Shown here piece by piece: positions 53,038-62,670 of a stretch of 64,000 nucleotides of DNA. Source of the DNA: Geoalkalibacter sp. (GTDB taxonomy: Bacteria > Desulfobacterota > Desulfuromonadia > Desulfuromonadales > Geoalkalibacteraceae). Below the pieces are notes generated by a model. That model was given only the letters and a program-made list of their open reading frames with translations, was not told the DNA's origin and did no database searches. The stretch spans positions 1-64,000 of the forward strand of contig NZ_JAUWAV010000016.1 in NCBI RefSeq assembly GCF_030605225.1, in the 5' to 3' direction. The translations under genes were made by a program, and so were the position numbers. Within the stretch, counting starts at the first letter, position 1; each line of letters opens with the position of its first letter.

Positions 53038-55857
53038 TCACGAAATGCGAATCGTTTTGTAGAGAAAGTTCTTGAAGCGGAAGAAGGTTTTTTTCTCTTC
53101 GGGATCGGTGCTCTTCGGATCGCAGGCGCGCAGCGCCAGGGCCAGCTTGGGCATGCTGCCGGCGCCTTCGCCGCGGGCGCGTTCGATGACCGCCACCACC
53201 GTCTCGCGGGTCAGACGGCTGCTGGAAAAGGGCTGGTAGAGAGCGTCCCAGAAGTTTGCGGCCCCGCCGCGCAGCTCCTCGTAGATCTCGTCGGCGAGGG
53301 CGTCGGAGAGTTTCTGCGCGCGTTCGCCGGCACTGCTCGGCGGCGCGCCGGGCAGCACCGCGCGGATATCCTCGGCGCTGATCGTCGCGCCGCGCCGGAA
53401 AATCAGGGCGCGCAGCAAAATGCTGCGCAGCTCGCGGATGTTGCCGGTGTAGTGATGGGCGACGAGCACCTCGCGCGCGCCGCGGCTCAGACTCGGCAGG
53501 TCGGCGTCGCTTTCCTCGGGCCTTTTGTAGACGCGAAACAGCTGGCCGAGAAAATGCACCGCCAAATCGGCGATGTCCTCGCGCCGCTCGTTGAGGGAAG
53601 GTACCTCGATGGTCAGCTCCGTGAGGCGGTGGTAGAGATCCTCGCGAAACAGTCCCTGTTCGATGAGGCGCCGCAGGTTCTTGTTGCTCGCCGCCACCAG
53701 CACCACCCGGGCGTAGCGGGTGAGGTTCTCGCCCAGGCGCACGATGCCGCCGTTGTCGAGAAAGCGCAGCAGCTGCACCTGGGTCTTGGGGTCGGCGTCG
53801 CCGATTTCGTCGAGGAACACCACCCCGCCGTGGGCTTCCTCGAGAATGCCCTGACGATCGGCATGGGCGCCGGTGTAGGCCCCGCGCTTGTGGCCGAAGA
53901 GCTCCGAATAGGTCAGGTCGCCGCTGTAGGCGGCGATGTTGGTCTTTTTCAGGGGCAGTTCCATGCCCGGGCGGATCTTTTCCTTGTAGACCTCGTTGAG
54001 CCGGGAATAGATGTTGTTGAACAAAAACTCCTTGCCGCTGCCCGTTTCGCCGGTGATGAAGATGGAGGGCAGGCCGAGGGTCGCCTCCTGGATGCTGCTC
54101 TGGCTCCAGAAGGCGATGCGGTTGGCCAGGGGCGGGGTGATCTTCTGGATGAATTCCACCATCTCCATGGCCTTGGCCGAATTGCCGATGATGTTGCCGA
54201 GCTTGTAGGAGCTGACCTTGGGATCCTTGTAGCCGACATCCGAGCGCAGCCGGTAGACCTCGGTGGTGAGCTTCTCGATGCGGCGCTGATCGGCGATGTG
54301 GCGCGAGATCATGCGCTCGATGATCAACAGGATGCGCCGGTGTTCGTCGGTGAAATGATGGGGTTTGAGGCTATCGAGACAGATGACGGCGATCACCTCG
54401 CCCTCGCAGATCACCGGCACGGCGATTTCGCTGCGGATGGTTTCGGTGATCTCGCGGTAGAAGCCGCCCGCCGCCTTTTCCTCCAGGGTGTCGCCCACCA
54501 CGTGGGGCCGACCGGTGGCGGCGACGTAGCCGGTGAGGCTGCGCTCGCCCGGCGGCAGGTCGAAGGCGCCGATGCGGATGGGCGGGATGTTCTTTTTCAG
54601 CCACTCCTTGCTCTTGGCGCCGATCAGGCGTCCCTCGGCATCCTCGACCACCAGCCACTTGCGATCATCGAGCTGCTCGACCAGGGCGATGCTGCCCGTG
54701 TCGGCGCCGATCAGCTCCGTGGCCTTGGAGAGAACCCGGTTGAGAAAGGGCTGCAGGCCCTCGAAGCGCTCCTGGAGCAGATCGTTGATCTCGGCGAGCA
54801 CCTGGATTTCCATGTGCTGGCCGCCGATTTCCTCGATGGCGCGCTGGGCCATCTCCGCGTGAGCTTCGAGCAGGCCGCGCTCGAAATCGCTGAACTGGTA
54901 TTTCTCGCGGGTGTAGTAATTGACCACGCAGATGATGCGCCGGGTGCGCGGCTCGTAGCGCGGGACCAGATAGAGGGACTTGAGGCCCAGTTCCTCGGTC
55001 AGGTAGCGCTTTTGCAGGGCCTCGGATTCCAGGTCGGGGAAATAGGTCGGCGAGAGCAGCAAATCGTCGGTGATGAGGCCCGCGGCGTTGATGTAGCGCG
55101 ACAGCAGGGATTCGCCCGGCCCCAGGCTCACCAGCTTGTCGTCCTCGTAGAGGCGCTTGGCTTCCTTCTCCTTGGAGTAGGAGGCGAGAATCCGCAGACC
55201 CGGCTCGCCGCGCCCGCCCGCCGGAGCAGGCACCAGCACCGAGGCCAGGGCCAGCTTGTCGATGAGCAGCACCGCCGATTTGACCATGTAGAGGGCGGCT
55301 TCGCGCTTCTTGGCCTGATCGACCAGGCGCGCCAGAACGATCTGCTGGTGGTGCTTGCGCGCCTGGTCGATGAGGGCGATGACCTCGACGAGAAAATTCT
55401 TGAGCTGCTGGCGCTGGGGCAGTTCGGGGATCTGGCCGAGGCGGCCGCTGTCCACGCACAGCACGCCCAGGGAGCGGCCATTGTGGATGAGCGGCGTCAG
55501 ATAGCTCGACACGATGTTGAACTTTTCCGCCAGCTCTCGCGCATAGGGCGTCGAGGAGGCGGCGACATCCTCCAAAATCAGCTCTTCCTGGGTGATGTAC
55601 ACGCGCGAGACGGCGAAGGCCGCGCTGTTGATGGGAAAGGATTTGCGCCGGATCAGGTCGCCGAAGGGGCCGGTGGCGGCGGCGCACACCAGGGCGCCGC
55701 TGGAGAGATCCTCCAGGTAGACGCGGCAGCGCGATTGCTGGGTCAACAGGCTCACCGCCTCCACCAGCACGTGCAGGATGTCTTCGAGGTTTTCCTTGCC
55801 GTAGCCGCGGATCTTGGCGGACAGATTGGCGATGCGCGAGGGTTGCAGGGCGCTCAT
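53038..55857 (-). CDS. Three-GAF, sigma54-type AAA+ transcriptional regulator
   Basis: The product has 939 residues. Three GAF-like domains occupy about 25-165, 175-345 and 355-515. The AAA+ domain has Walker A GETGSGKE (603-610), the sigma54-contact loop as GAYTGA (659-664, Tyr for Phe), Walker B VVFLDEIGD (679-687) and a late RE-type finger. The C-terminal 90 residues lack a clear Fis-type helix-turn-helix, so DNA binding is uncertain. The N-terminal GAFs suggest small-ligand or redox sensing without phosphorylation. GGAG lies 8 nt before the ATG. It follows the hybrid kinase by 89 bp in the same direction. Confidence 0.85.
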   Translation of the reverse strand: MSALQPSRIANLSAKIRGYGKENLEDILHVLVEAVSLLTQQSRCRVYLEDLSSGALVCAAATGPFGDLIRRKSFPINSAAFAVSRVYITQEELILEDVAASSTPYARELAEKFNIVSSYLTPLIHNGRSLGVLCVDSGRLGQIPELPQRQQLKNFLVEVIALIDQARKHHQQIVLARLVDQAKKREAALYMVKSAVLLIDKLALASVLVPAPAGGRGEPGLRILASYSKEKEAKRLYEDDKLVSLGPGESLLSRYINAAGLITDDLLLSPTYFPDLESEALQKRYLTEELGLKSLYLVPRYEPRTRRIICVVNYYTREKYQFSDFERGLLEAHAEMAQRAIEEIGGQHMEIQVLAEINDLLQERFEGLQPFLNRVLSKATELIGADTGSIALVEQLDDRKWLVVEDAEGRLIGAKSKEWLKKNIPPIRIGAFDLPPGERSLTGYVAATGRPHVVGDTLEEKAAGGFYREITETIRSEIAVPVICEGEVIAVICLDSLKPHHFTDEHRRILLIIERMISRHIADQRRIEKLTTEVYRLRSDVGYKDPKVSSYKLGNIIGNSAKAMEMVEFIQKITPPLANRIAFWSQSSIQEATLGLPSIFITGETGSGKEFLFNNIYSRLNEVYKEKIRPGMELPLKKTNIAAYSGDLTYSELFGHKRGAYTGAHADRQGILEEAHGGVVFLDEIGDADPKTQVQLLRFLDNGGIVRLGENLTRYARVVLVAASNKNLRRLIEQGLFREDLYHRLTELTIEVPSLNERREDIADLAVHFLGQLFRVYKRPEESDADLPSLSRGAREVLVAHHYTGNIRELRSILLRALIFRRGATISAEDIRAVLPGAPPSSAGERAQKLSDALADEIYEELRGGAANFWDALYQPFSSSRLTRETVVAVIERARGEGAGSMPKLALALRACDPKSTDPEEKKTFFRFKNFLYKTIRIS

Positions 55858-55946
55858 GCGGGTCTCCGGGGGGGCGGCGCGTTGGGGTGGGACGATTTTA
55901 GGCGCCGCCGCCGCTTTTGTAAAGCGCCGGCGCGCGCCGCCGGTGC

Positions 55947-58900
55947 CTAGGAGGGCGCGGGCTGCATCCGCGCCAGCAGGCGGTCGCAGGTTGCGTAGAG
56001 TTCTGTCGCCTTGATCGGCTTGCTCAGGTAGGCATCCATGCCGGACGCCAGGCAGCGATCCTCGTCGTCCTTGAAGGCATGGGCGGTCAGGGCGATGATG
56101 GGAACTCGCCTTCGGCCGGCTTCGCCGCGGCGGATGGCGGCGGTGGAGCTCAGGCCGTCCATGCGCGGCATCTGCACATCCATCAGGATCAGGTCGAATT
56201 CCCCGGTTTCCCAGGCGGCAAGAGCCTGTTCGCCGTCGTCCACCGTCACCACCCGCCAACCGCGCTTTTCCAGCAGGCGGCGGGTCAGCATCTGATTGAC
56301 GGGGTTGTCTTCCGCCACGAGGATGCTGGCAGGCGCGGCAAGGGTCAGGAGGGGCGGCGGATTTTTCGGCTCCTCCGCCGCGCGGGCGGCCGCGCCGGTT
56401 TCCGCCCGGCGCAGGCGCATGGTGCAGGTGAAGGTGCTGCCGCCGCCCGCGTTGTCGCTGACCTCGATGCCGCCGCCGCAGCTTTCCACGATCTCCTTGA
56501 CGATGGCCAGCCCCAGCCCCGTGCCGCCGAACTGGCGGGTCAGGGTGGTGTCGAGCTGGCTGAAGCTCTGGAACAGCAGGTGCCGGCGGTCGGCGGGAAT
56601 GCCGATGCCGCTGTCGCTGACCTCGCACCGCAACTCGTACCAGGCCTGGTCGTTGGTCGCGGCGAGGCCGACCCGGATCCGGATCTCGCCCTGCTCGGTG
56701 AATTTCACGGCATTGCTCAGCAAGTTGATGAGAACCTGCTGGAGCCGTGCGGAATCGCCGACCACCAGGTCGGGGAGCGCCGTGGTGAAGCTCAGGTGCA
56801 GCTTCAGGTGCTTCTCCGCGGCGCGCCGCGCCAAGACCTTGACTGCCTGCTGCACCGTTTCGCGCAGATCGAAAGGACTTTCCTCGATGACGAGCTTGCC
56901 GGCTTCGATGCGCGAGAAATCGAGAATGTCGTTGATCACCCGCAACAGCGTCCTGGCCGAATTGTCCGCCATCTCCACCAGGTCACGCTGGGTTGGAGTG
57001 AGGGGCGAATCCCCCAACAGCTCAAGAATGCCAAGCACGCCATTCATGGGGGTGCGGATTTCGTGGCTCATGTTGGCGAGAAACTGACTTTTGGCGCGGC
57101 TGGCTTCCTCGGCGGCGGCGCGCGCCCCGGCCAACTCGGCTTCGCGGTCCAGCCGCTCGATTTCACTGACCGCCTTGGCGGCGAGAATCGCCAGGGTTTC
57201 CCGGGCGCGGGCGGGCAGGCGCATGCGGCGGCGCGAGAGCACATTGAGCACGCCCACGGCCTTGCCCCGCGGGTCGACCAGCGGCGTGCCGAGATAGGCC
57301 TCCACGCCCAGGATTTCAAAATATTCATCCTTGGGAAATTGCGCGCGCACCCCCTCGGCATAAAAGCAGAACCCCCGTTGGAACACCTCGGCGCAGGGAG
57401 TGTCGGCGAGGGGGTAGGGCGTGCAGGCTTCCAGTCGGCCATCGAGAAGCGAGGCCAGCGGCACGAGCTGTTCGCCGTGCGCGTCAAGGCGGCCGAGGGT
57501 TGCGCCATCGGCGTCGAGCCAGCGGCACAACTCGCGCAGAATGCGCTCGAAGCACTGGGCGCCGCTGGTTTCCACCGTGCCCTGCACCAGGGCCTGGATC
57601 ACCTGTTCGGCGTTCTTGCGCTCGCTGATGTCGCGGGCCGCCGACAAAATGTAGCCTTGACCGTCGATTTCAAAATGATGGGAGTTGATTTCCACGTCGA
57701 CCGGCGGACCCTCCTTGCGCAGCAGGCGCGCTTCGAAGAGGGCGCGCCGGTCATGCTTCAGGGCATTGAGGATATCGGTCAGGGCTTCGGGATTCTCCCG
57801 ATGAATGGGGTTGAGGTCCGGGGGGGAGAGTTCCTGCAACTCCGCGCGGCTGTAGCCGAGGAGCCGGCAGGCGACATCGTTGACTTCGAGAAACGGCGAG
57901 AGCTCTTCGCCCGCGTTGATGCGGTGCAGAAAAATCGCGTCATTGGTGCTGTTGAACAGTTGCTGGAACCGCTGGCGGCTGGCGTGCAGGGCGCGCTCGC
58001 GCTCGCCGATGGCGGCGCTCATGTCGCGAAAGGCCGTGGCGAGGTCGTTGATTTCGTCGTGCCCCGCTCCGGGCAGCTCGGCCTGATAATCCCCCCGGCT
58101 GATGGCGCGGGCGCTCCGGGCGAGCATGGCCAGGGGCCGAGTCAGGCGTTGGGCGAGGATCCGCGCGGTCAGCAGGGCCAGCAAAATGGCGGCCAGCATC
58201 CCGACGAGAAACAGCCGGGTGACGCCCAGGGCCTGGGCGGAGACCTGATCCAGGGGCTGAGCCGCCAGAATCAGCCAATCGGGCTCCTTGAGTCGGGTCA
58301 GGCTGCCGAGGTATTCACGATTCTGCCAGCGAAAACGAAAGGATCCTTCCTCGCGCCGCAGTCCGGCGGCCACCGGTTCCAGGGTGCTGAGGTTGAGGCG
58401 CTGGCGGGCCAGTTCGCGATCGGAGTGAAAGATGAGGTTGCCCTTGCTGTCGAAAATCGCCGGTTCCATGCCCGGCTCCGCCGTGAGCCCGGTCACGATC
58501 TGGTGCAGGCGGCGCAGGCTGAAATTGCCCACCAGCACGCCATCCCGGCTGGGGATGCTCAGGGTCAGCGCCAGATCCCCGGTCAGCAGGGAATGCAGGG
58601 TTTCCGACCACACGGGCTTGCGGCCGGCCAGGGCCTCGCGCACATCGGCGCGGCGCGAGAGGTCGAGGCCGAGATAGTCTCCCGCCTGTCCGGTCATGGC
58701 GGCGCCCAGGGCGACGCGGGTGACGACGCCCTGGGCGTCGAGCATCAGCAGGGAATCGAAGAGTTGGGAAAACTGCACGATGTTGGCGAGAATACCGTCG
58801 ATGACGGGGCCGTCCTCGGGCGGCAGGCTGTCCAGCACGCGGGCGATCTCTTCGAGCCCGGCGCGGGGCTGGCCGAGAAAGGCGCTCACCTCCGCCGCCA

Positions 58901-59063
58901 AGGCGCGGCTAAAGGAGCGGCTGCGGGCCTCCGCGACCTCCAGGGAGGAGCGCTGCAGGTAGAGCAGACTCAGCAGCCCGACCACCAGGATCGGCACCAC
59001 CGCGATCAGCACCAGGCGCCACAGCAGGGCGCCGCGCAGGGTTTTTTCCTTAGTCGTCAACAC
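55947..59063 (-). CDS. Hybrid histidine kinase: Cache, HAMP, PAS, GAF, HisKA, HATPase, receiver
   Basis: The product has 1038 residues. Helices at about 15-36 and 281-303 enclose a double-Cache-like periplasmic region. HAMP (about 304-358), PAS (about 362-485) and GAF (about 495-640) follow. HisKA has His667 in [12 protein letters not shown], HATPase has [13 protein letters not shown], and the receiver has phospho-acceptor Asp962 in [13 protein letters not shown]. No output domain is present. A GTG start overlaps the upstream periplasmic binding protein by 14 nt, so the two are coupled. The AAA+ regulator downstream has no receiver, so its link is uncertain. Confidence 0.9.
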   Translation of the reverse strand: MLTTKEKTLRGALLWRLVLIAVVPILVVGLLSLLYLQRSSLEVAEARSRSFSRALAAEVSAFLGQPRAGLEEIARVLDSLPPEDGPVIDGILANIVQFSQLFDSLLMLDAQGVVTRVALGAAMTGQAGDYLGLDLSRRADVREALAGRKPVWSETLHSLLTGDLALTLSIPSRDGVLVGNFSLRRLHQIVTGLTAEPGMEPAIFDSKGNLIFHSDRELARQRLNLSTLEPVAAGLRREEGSFRFRWQNREYLGSLTRLKEPDWLILAAQPLDQVSAQALGVTRLFLVGMLAAILLALLTARILAQRLTRPLAMLARSARAISRGDYQAELPGAGHDEINDLATAFRDMSAAIGERERALHASRQRFQQLFNSTNDAIFLHRINAGEELSPFLEVNDVACRLLGYSRAELQELSPPDLNPIHRENPEALTDILNALKHDRRALFEARLLRKEGPPVDVEINSHHFEIDGQGYILSAARDISERKNAEQVIQALVQGTVETSGAQCFERILRELCRWLDADGATLGRLDAHGEQLVPLASLLDGRLEACTPYPLADTPCAEVFQRGFCFYAEGVRAQFPKDEYFEILGVEAYLGTPLVDPRGKAVGVLNVLSRRRMRLPARARETLAILAAKAVSEIERLDREAELAGARAAAEEASRAKSQFLANMSHEIRTPMNGVLGILELLGDSPLTPTQRDLVEMADNSARTLLRVINDILDFSRIEAGKLVIEESPFDLRETVQQAVKVLARRAAEKHLKLHLSFTTALPDLVVGDSARLQQVLINLLSNAVKFTEQGEIRIRVGLAATNDQAWYELRCEVSDSGIGIPADRRHLLFQSFSQLDTTLTRQFGGTGLGLAIVKEIVESCGGGIEVSDNAGGGSTFTCTMRLRRAETGAAARAAEEPKNPPPLLTLAAPASILVAEDNPVNQMLTRRLLEKRGWRVVTVDDGEQALAAWETGEFDLILMDVQMPRMDGLSSTAAIRRGEAGRRRVPIIALTAHAFKDDEDRCLASGMDAYLSKPIKATELYATCDRLLARMQPAPS

Positions 59064-60204
59064 GGCCGTCGACCTGGAACCGTCCGTTGCGGATGGTCAT
59101 GGGGAAATGCGGCCGCACCACATCGCCGTGGCGGTCCAAACGCAGCTCGGTCTGCAGGCCCTGGAACCCGCCGCTCTCCAGCAGAGCCTCCTTGAGGCCG
59201 CTGCGGCCGGGATTTTTTTCCAGGGCGCGAAACAGCACCTGCGCGGCGTCAAAGGCGTGAGCCGCGGCAAAGCCTCCGTCGTATCCGAACCGCTGCTCGA
59301 AGGCGGCGCGGAATCTCCGATAGGCCGGTGAGTCATGGCCTGGGTCAAAGGTGTTGAAAAATCTCAGGCCGTCCACCGCCGCGCCGCCGTATTCGATGAT
59401 ATCGCCGGTGGCCGCCCATTCACCGGTCATCAGCGGCAGGCGTATTCCGAGCTTGGCCAGTTGCTGGGCCAGCATGCCCGTATCCAGGGCATTGGCGATG
59501 ATCAGCAGCGCCTCGGCCTTCTCCCCGGCCTGGCGCGCCAGGTCGAGAAAATTGACCTCCGGCCCGCTGGTGTAGGTCAGGACCTCCGCGATCCGTCCGC
59601 CGCGGGCTTCGAATTCCGAGGCAAAGGACCGATACAGGCTTTCGCCGTAGGCGCGGTTGCCCAGGTCGTAGAGGACGTTGATGCTCGTCAGACCCAGTTC
59701 CCCGGCGGCGTAATCGGCCAGGAGCCTGGCGCCCTGGGCGTTGGTCGAGGCGGTGCGCAGGAAAAAGTCGTCGCGTCCGCTCAGGGCATCGCTGCTCACC
59801 GTCGGGCTGAGCAGAACGGTGCGCCGGGCGTCGGCCAGGGGCTGGACCGCCAAGGCCATGGAACTGGTCATGGGACCGATGACGGCGACGACGCCCTCAT
59901 CCAGAAGCTTTTGCAGGGCGGCGCGGGCCGTAAGTTCGTCCTGGGCGTCGTCGGCGATGCGCAGTTCCAGGAGCCGGCCGTGAATGCCGCCGGCGCGGTT
60001 GCGCTCCTCGACGGCCAGGATCGCCCCGTCGCGCCCGGCTATGCCGAGGTCGGCGACGCGGCCGGTAAGCCCGCCGAGAAAGCCGACGGCGATGGGCTCC
60101 GGTCGCCGGCAGCCCAGCGGCGCCGTCAGGATCAGGATCAGCAGCCACCAGCTCAGGGAGCGCGGTAGCCTGCGTGATGCGCGCAGTCCGATAAAAGCTC
60201 TCAT
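59050..60204 (-). CDS. Orphan branched-chain amino acid-type (LivK-like) binding lipoprotein
   Basis: The product has 384 residues. A lipobox (APLGC) at about residue 32 marks it as a lipoprotein. The fold is periplasmic binding protein type [54 protein letters not shown] and [16 protein letters not shown]. No permease or ATPase genes are near. Its end overlaps a hybrid kinase start by 14 nt. A role as the ligand receptor for that kinase is likely; ligand could be an amino acid or amide. A TTG 21 nt upstream is an alternative start. Confidence 0.82.
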   Translation of the reverse strand: MRAFIGLRASRRLPRSLSWWLLILILTAPLGCRRPEPIAVGFLGGLTGRVADLGIAGRDGAILAVEERNRAGGIHGRLLELRIADDAQDELTARAALQKLLDEGVVAVIGPMTSSMALAVQPLADARRTVLLSPTVSSDALSGRDDFFLRTASTNAQGARLLADYAAGELGLTSINVLYDLGNRAYGESLYRSFASEFEARGGRIAEVLTYTSGPEVNFLDLARQAGEKAEALLIIANALDTGMLAQQLAKLGIRLPLMTGEWAATGDIIEYGGAAVDGLRFFNTFDPGHDSPAYRRFRAAFEQRFGYDGGFAAAHAFDAAQVLFRALEKNPGRSGLKEALLESGGFQGLQTELRLDRHGDVVRPHFPMTIRNGRFQVDGRVDD

Positions 60205-60420
60205 GCCGACCAAGGCCTCTGGCAAGAACCGCGCCGCACGGTGCGGGATTGAGCAAGGACCTGAATTTTACGTCTTGTTTGCGCCGGTTCGCAATGAGAT
60301 AAATTCGCGACGAATCGCACCGCGGAAGAAAGCCGCGATTTCTTCTTGATTATTAGCAAAAATAAAATAAAATCAACTTAATCTTTTGGCGTGCAGAATT
60401 CAGGGCAGGGAGCGCTGATC

Positions 60421-62544
60421 ATGGAATCAAAGGTTTGCGAAGAAAGCGAAGGGCAAGCCACCGGCGAAAAGATTCTGCTGGTCGAGGATGCCCAGGGATT
60501 CGCCCGCATCGTCGAGCGGCTTCTGCATCGCGCCGGTTTTGGCGTGGAGCTCAGGGAATCCGGGCGGCAGGCCCTCGATTGGCTGGCCGTCCATGAGCCG
60601 CTGCTGATGCTTATCGACTTCAATCTGCCCGACATGAGCGGTCGCGCCGTCGTCGAGCACCTGCGGGCCGCCGGGCGCGAGGTGCCCTTCATCGTCATCA
60701 CCGGCAACGGTGATGAGCGCGTGGCCGTCGACATGATGAAGCTCGGCGCCCTGGATTACCTGGTCAAGGACGAGTCCTTTCTCGCTCTGCTGCCCGCCGT
60801 GGTGGCCCAGGCCCGCGACCGCGTGGAAACTCGGCGGCGGCTGGCGGCGACGGAGAAAAAGCTCGGCGAGAGCGAGGAACATCTGCGCAAGCTCTCGCGC
60901 GCCATCGAACAGAGTCCGAGCGTGGTCGTGATCACCGATCTCGAAGGGCGCATCGAATATGTCAATCCCGCCTTCTGCGAGGCCACCGGCTATGCCTCCG
61001 AGGAGGTGATCGGGCGCTCGCCCGGGCTACTCCGGTCCAACACCCATCAGGAAGAATTCTATCGGGAGATGTGGGAGGTGATTCGCCAGGGCCAGGAATG
61101 GCGCGGCGAATTTTTCAACTGCCGCAAGAACGGCGAGCACTATTGGGAGCGTGCGGTGATCTCGCCGGTCAAGGACGGCGCGGGGCGCATCACCCATTTC
61201 CTCAAGGTCGCCGAGGACGTGACGGCACGCAAGACCGCCGACGAGCGCATCCACAGCCTCACCTACTACGATTCCCTCACCGGCCTGCCCAACCAGATTC
61301 TGTTTCGCGATCGGCTCGGCCAGGCCATGGCGTGCGCCCAGCGCAGCGGCGAGAAGGTCGCGGTGGCGGTGCTCGACCTCGATCAGTTTCAGCGGATCAA
61401 CAACGCCTTCGCCCATGGCTTCGGCGACAAGGTGCTCAAGGAAACGGCGCGCCGTCTGAGCAACTCGCTGCGCAAGGAGGACAGCGTCGCGCGCTTCTGG
61501 GGCGACAGCTTTCTCCTCGCCCTGCCGCACCTGCACGGCGAGGAGGATGCCGCGCGCGTCGCCCTCAAGCTGCTTGAGGCCCTCAATCCGGTATTTCGCA
61601 TCGATCAGCGCGAAATCTACCTGACGGCAAGCCTCGGCGTGGCGCTTTTTCCCCATGACGGCACCTCCGTCGACGTGCTGCTGAAAAACGCCGAGGCGGC
61701 CCTGGGGCGCAGCAAGGAAATGGGGCCCAACAGCTTTCAGCTCTACAACCCGGGCATGAATCAGCGCGCCACGGAAAATCTCATGCTGCAGGGCGATCTG
61801 CGCCGCGCCCTGGAGCGCAACGAGTTCGTGCTGCACTATCAGCCCCAGTTCGAGGCGGCCACCGGCCGCATGCTCGGCGCCGAGGCCCTGGTGCGCTGGC
61901 AGCATCCGGTGCTGGGTCTGCTCTATCCGGATCGCTTCATCGGCCTGGCCGAGGAAACCAACCTCATCTGCCCCCTGGGCGAGTGGGTGATCCGCGAGGG
62001 CTGTCGCCAGTTGCGCCGCTGGCAGGAGGAGGGGTCCGGCGCGATGCATCTCTGCATCAATCTCTCGCCGCGCCAGTTTCACGCCTCGGATTGCCTGGCC
62101 GCCATCGAGCGCGGTGTGGCGGCCTCCGGCGTCGCGCCCGAGCAACTGACCTTCGAGATCACCGAGAGCCTCATCATGAAGGATGTCGAGGAAGCCGGGC
62201 GGGTGCTGGGCAAAATGAAGGAACGCGGCTATCGGCTGGCCCTCGATGATTTCGGGACCGGCTATTCCTCCCTGAGTTACCTGCAGAAATTTCCCTTCGA
62301 CCTGATCAAGATCGACAAAAGCTTCGTCATGGACTGCGATCTCAATCCGCAGAACGCCACCATCTGCCGCACCATCATCGCCATGACCCGCAGTCTCGGC
62401 CTGCAAGTGCTGGCCGAAGGGGTGGAAAAGCCCGAGCACCAACGCTTTCTGCGCGACAACGGCTGCCATCAGATGCAGGGCTATCTGTTCAGCCGTCCCG
62501 TGCCGCCGGTGGATTTCGCGAAGAAGTGGCTGCCCCATGGCTAA
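60421..62544 (+). CDS. c-di-GMP phosphodiesterase: REC, PAS, degenerate GGDEF, EAL
   Basis: The product has 707 residues. The receiver (about 15-130) has Asp66 in LIDFNLPD. PAS (about 155-270) follows. The GGDEF-family domain has LDLDQFQRINN but the active loop reads WGDSF (360-364) instead of GGDEF, so cyclase activity is unlikely. The EAL domain is complete: GAEALVRW (487-494), FEITES, DDFGTGYSSLSYL, IKIDKSF and AEGVE. It should degrade c-di-GMP when phosphorylated or bound by ligand. GGGAG precedes the ATG. The 216-bp divergent upstream region contains an AT-rich block. Confidence 0.9.
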   Translation: MESKVCEESEGQATGEKILLVEDAQGFARIVERLLHRAGFGVELRESGRQALDWLAVHEPLLMLIDFNLPDMSGRAVVEHLRAAGREVPFIVITGNGDERVAVDMMKLGALDYLVKDESFLALLPAVVAQARDRVETRRRLAATEKKLGESEEHLRKLSRAIEQSPSVVVITDLEGRIEYVNPAFCEATGYASEEVIGRSPGLLRSNTHQEEFYREMWEVIRQGQEWRGEFFNCRKNGEHYWERAVISPVKDGAGRITHFLKVAEDVTARKTADERIHSLTYYDSLTGLPNQILFRDRLGQAMACAQRSGEKVAVAVLDLDQFQRINNAFAHGFGDKVLKETARRLSNSLRKEDSVARFWGDSFLLALPHLHGEEDAARVALKLLEALNPVFRIDQREIYLTASLGVALFPHDGTSVDVLLKNAEAALGRSKEMGPNSFQLYNPGMNQRATENLMLQGDLRRALERNEFVLHYQPQFEAATGRMLGAEALVRWQHPVLGLLYPDRFIGLAEETNLICPLGEWVIREGCRQLRRWQEEGSGAMHLCINLSPRQFHASDCLAAIERGVAASGVAPEQLTFEITESLIMKDVEEAGRVLGKMKERGYRLALDDFGTGYSSLSYLQKFPFDLIKIDKSFVMDCDLNPQNATICRTIIAMTRSLGLQVLAEGVEKPEHQRFLRDNGCHQMQGYLFSRPVPPVDFAKKWLPHG

Positions 62545-62620
62545 CGCGACGCTCATCCTTCCGTAATGGAAAAATCATCAGTCCTTCACCCGCTGCAAAC
62601 AGCATGTCCCTAGGATGTTC

Positions 62621-62662
62621 CTCCGAAAGTGGGTCGCATTGCGATCTGGTCGTTTTTCGGAG
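62621..62662 (+). terminator. Hairpin between the phosphodiesterase and the last gene
   Basis: CTCCGAAA (62621-62628) and TTTCGGAG (62655-62662) pair, with an inner TCGC/GCGA stem at 62634-62644. It may terminate the phosphodiesterase transcript, or shape the leader of the next gene, whose ATG is 8 nt away. Confidence 0.45.
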
Positions 62663-62670
62663 TCCTTTTC

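Noticed and set aside
52987-55950. Open frame of 987 codons opposite the AAA+ regulator
   Set aside because: The AAA+ Walker A, GAYTGA and Walker B motifs on the minus strand prove that strand codes. The plus frame shows no motif or start signal.
55858-56628. N-terminal extension of the AAA+ regulator into the upstream kinase gene
   Set aside because: The extension is an out-of-frame reading of the receiver domain of the hybrid kinase; a good ribosome-binding site and domain start are found at 55857.
56079-59195. Open frame of 1038 codons on the plus strand opposite the hybrid kinase
   Set aside because: It is the complement of a gene with complete kinase motifs. Its translation is rich in Gly, Ala, Gln and Arg with no domain pattern, which is usual for antisense frames in GC-rich genes.
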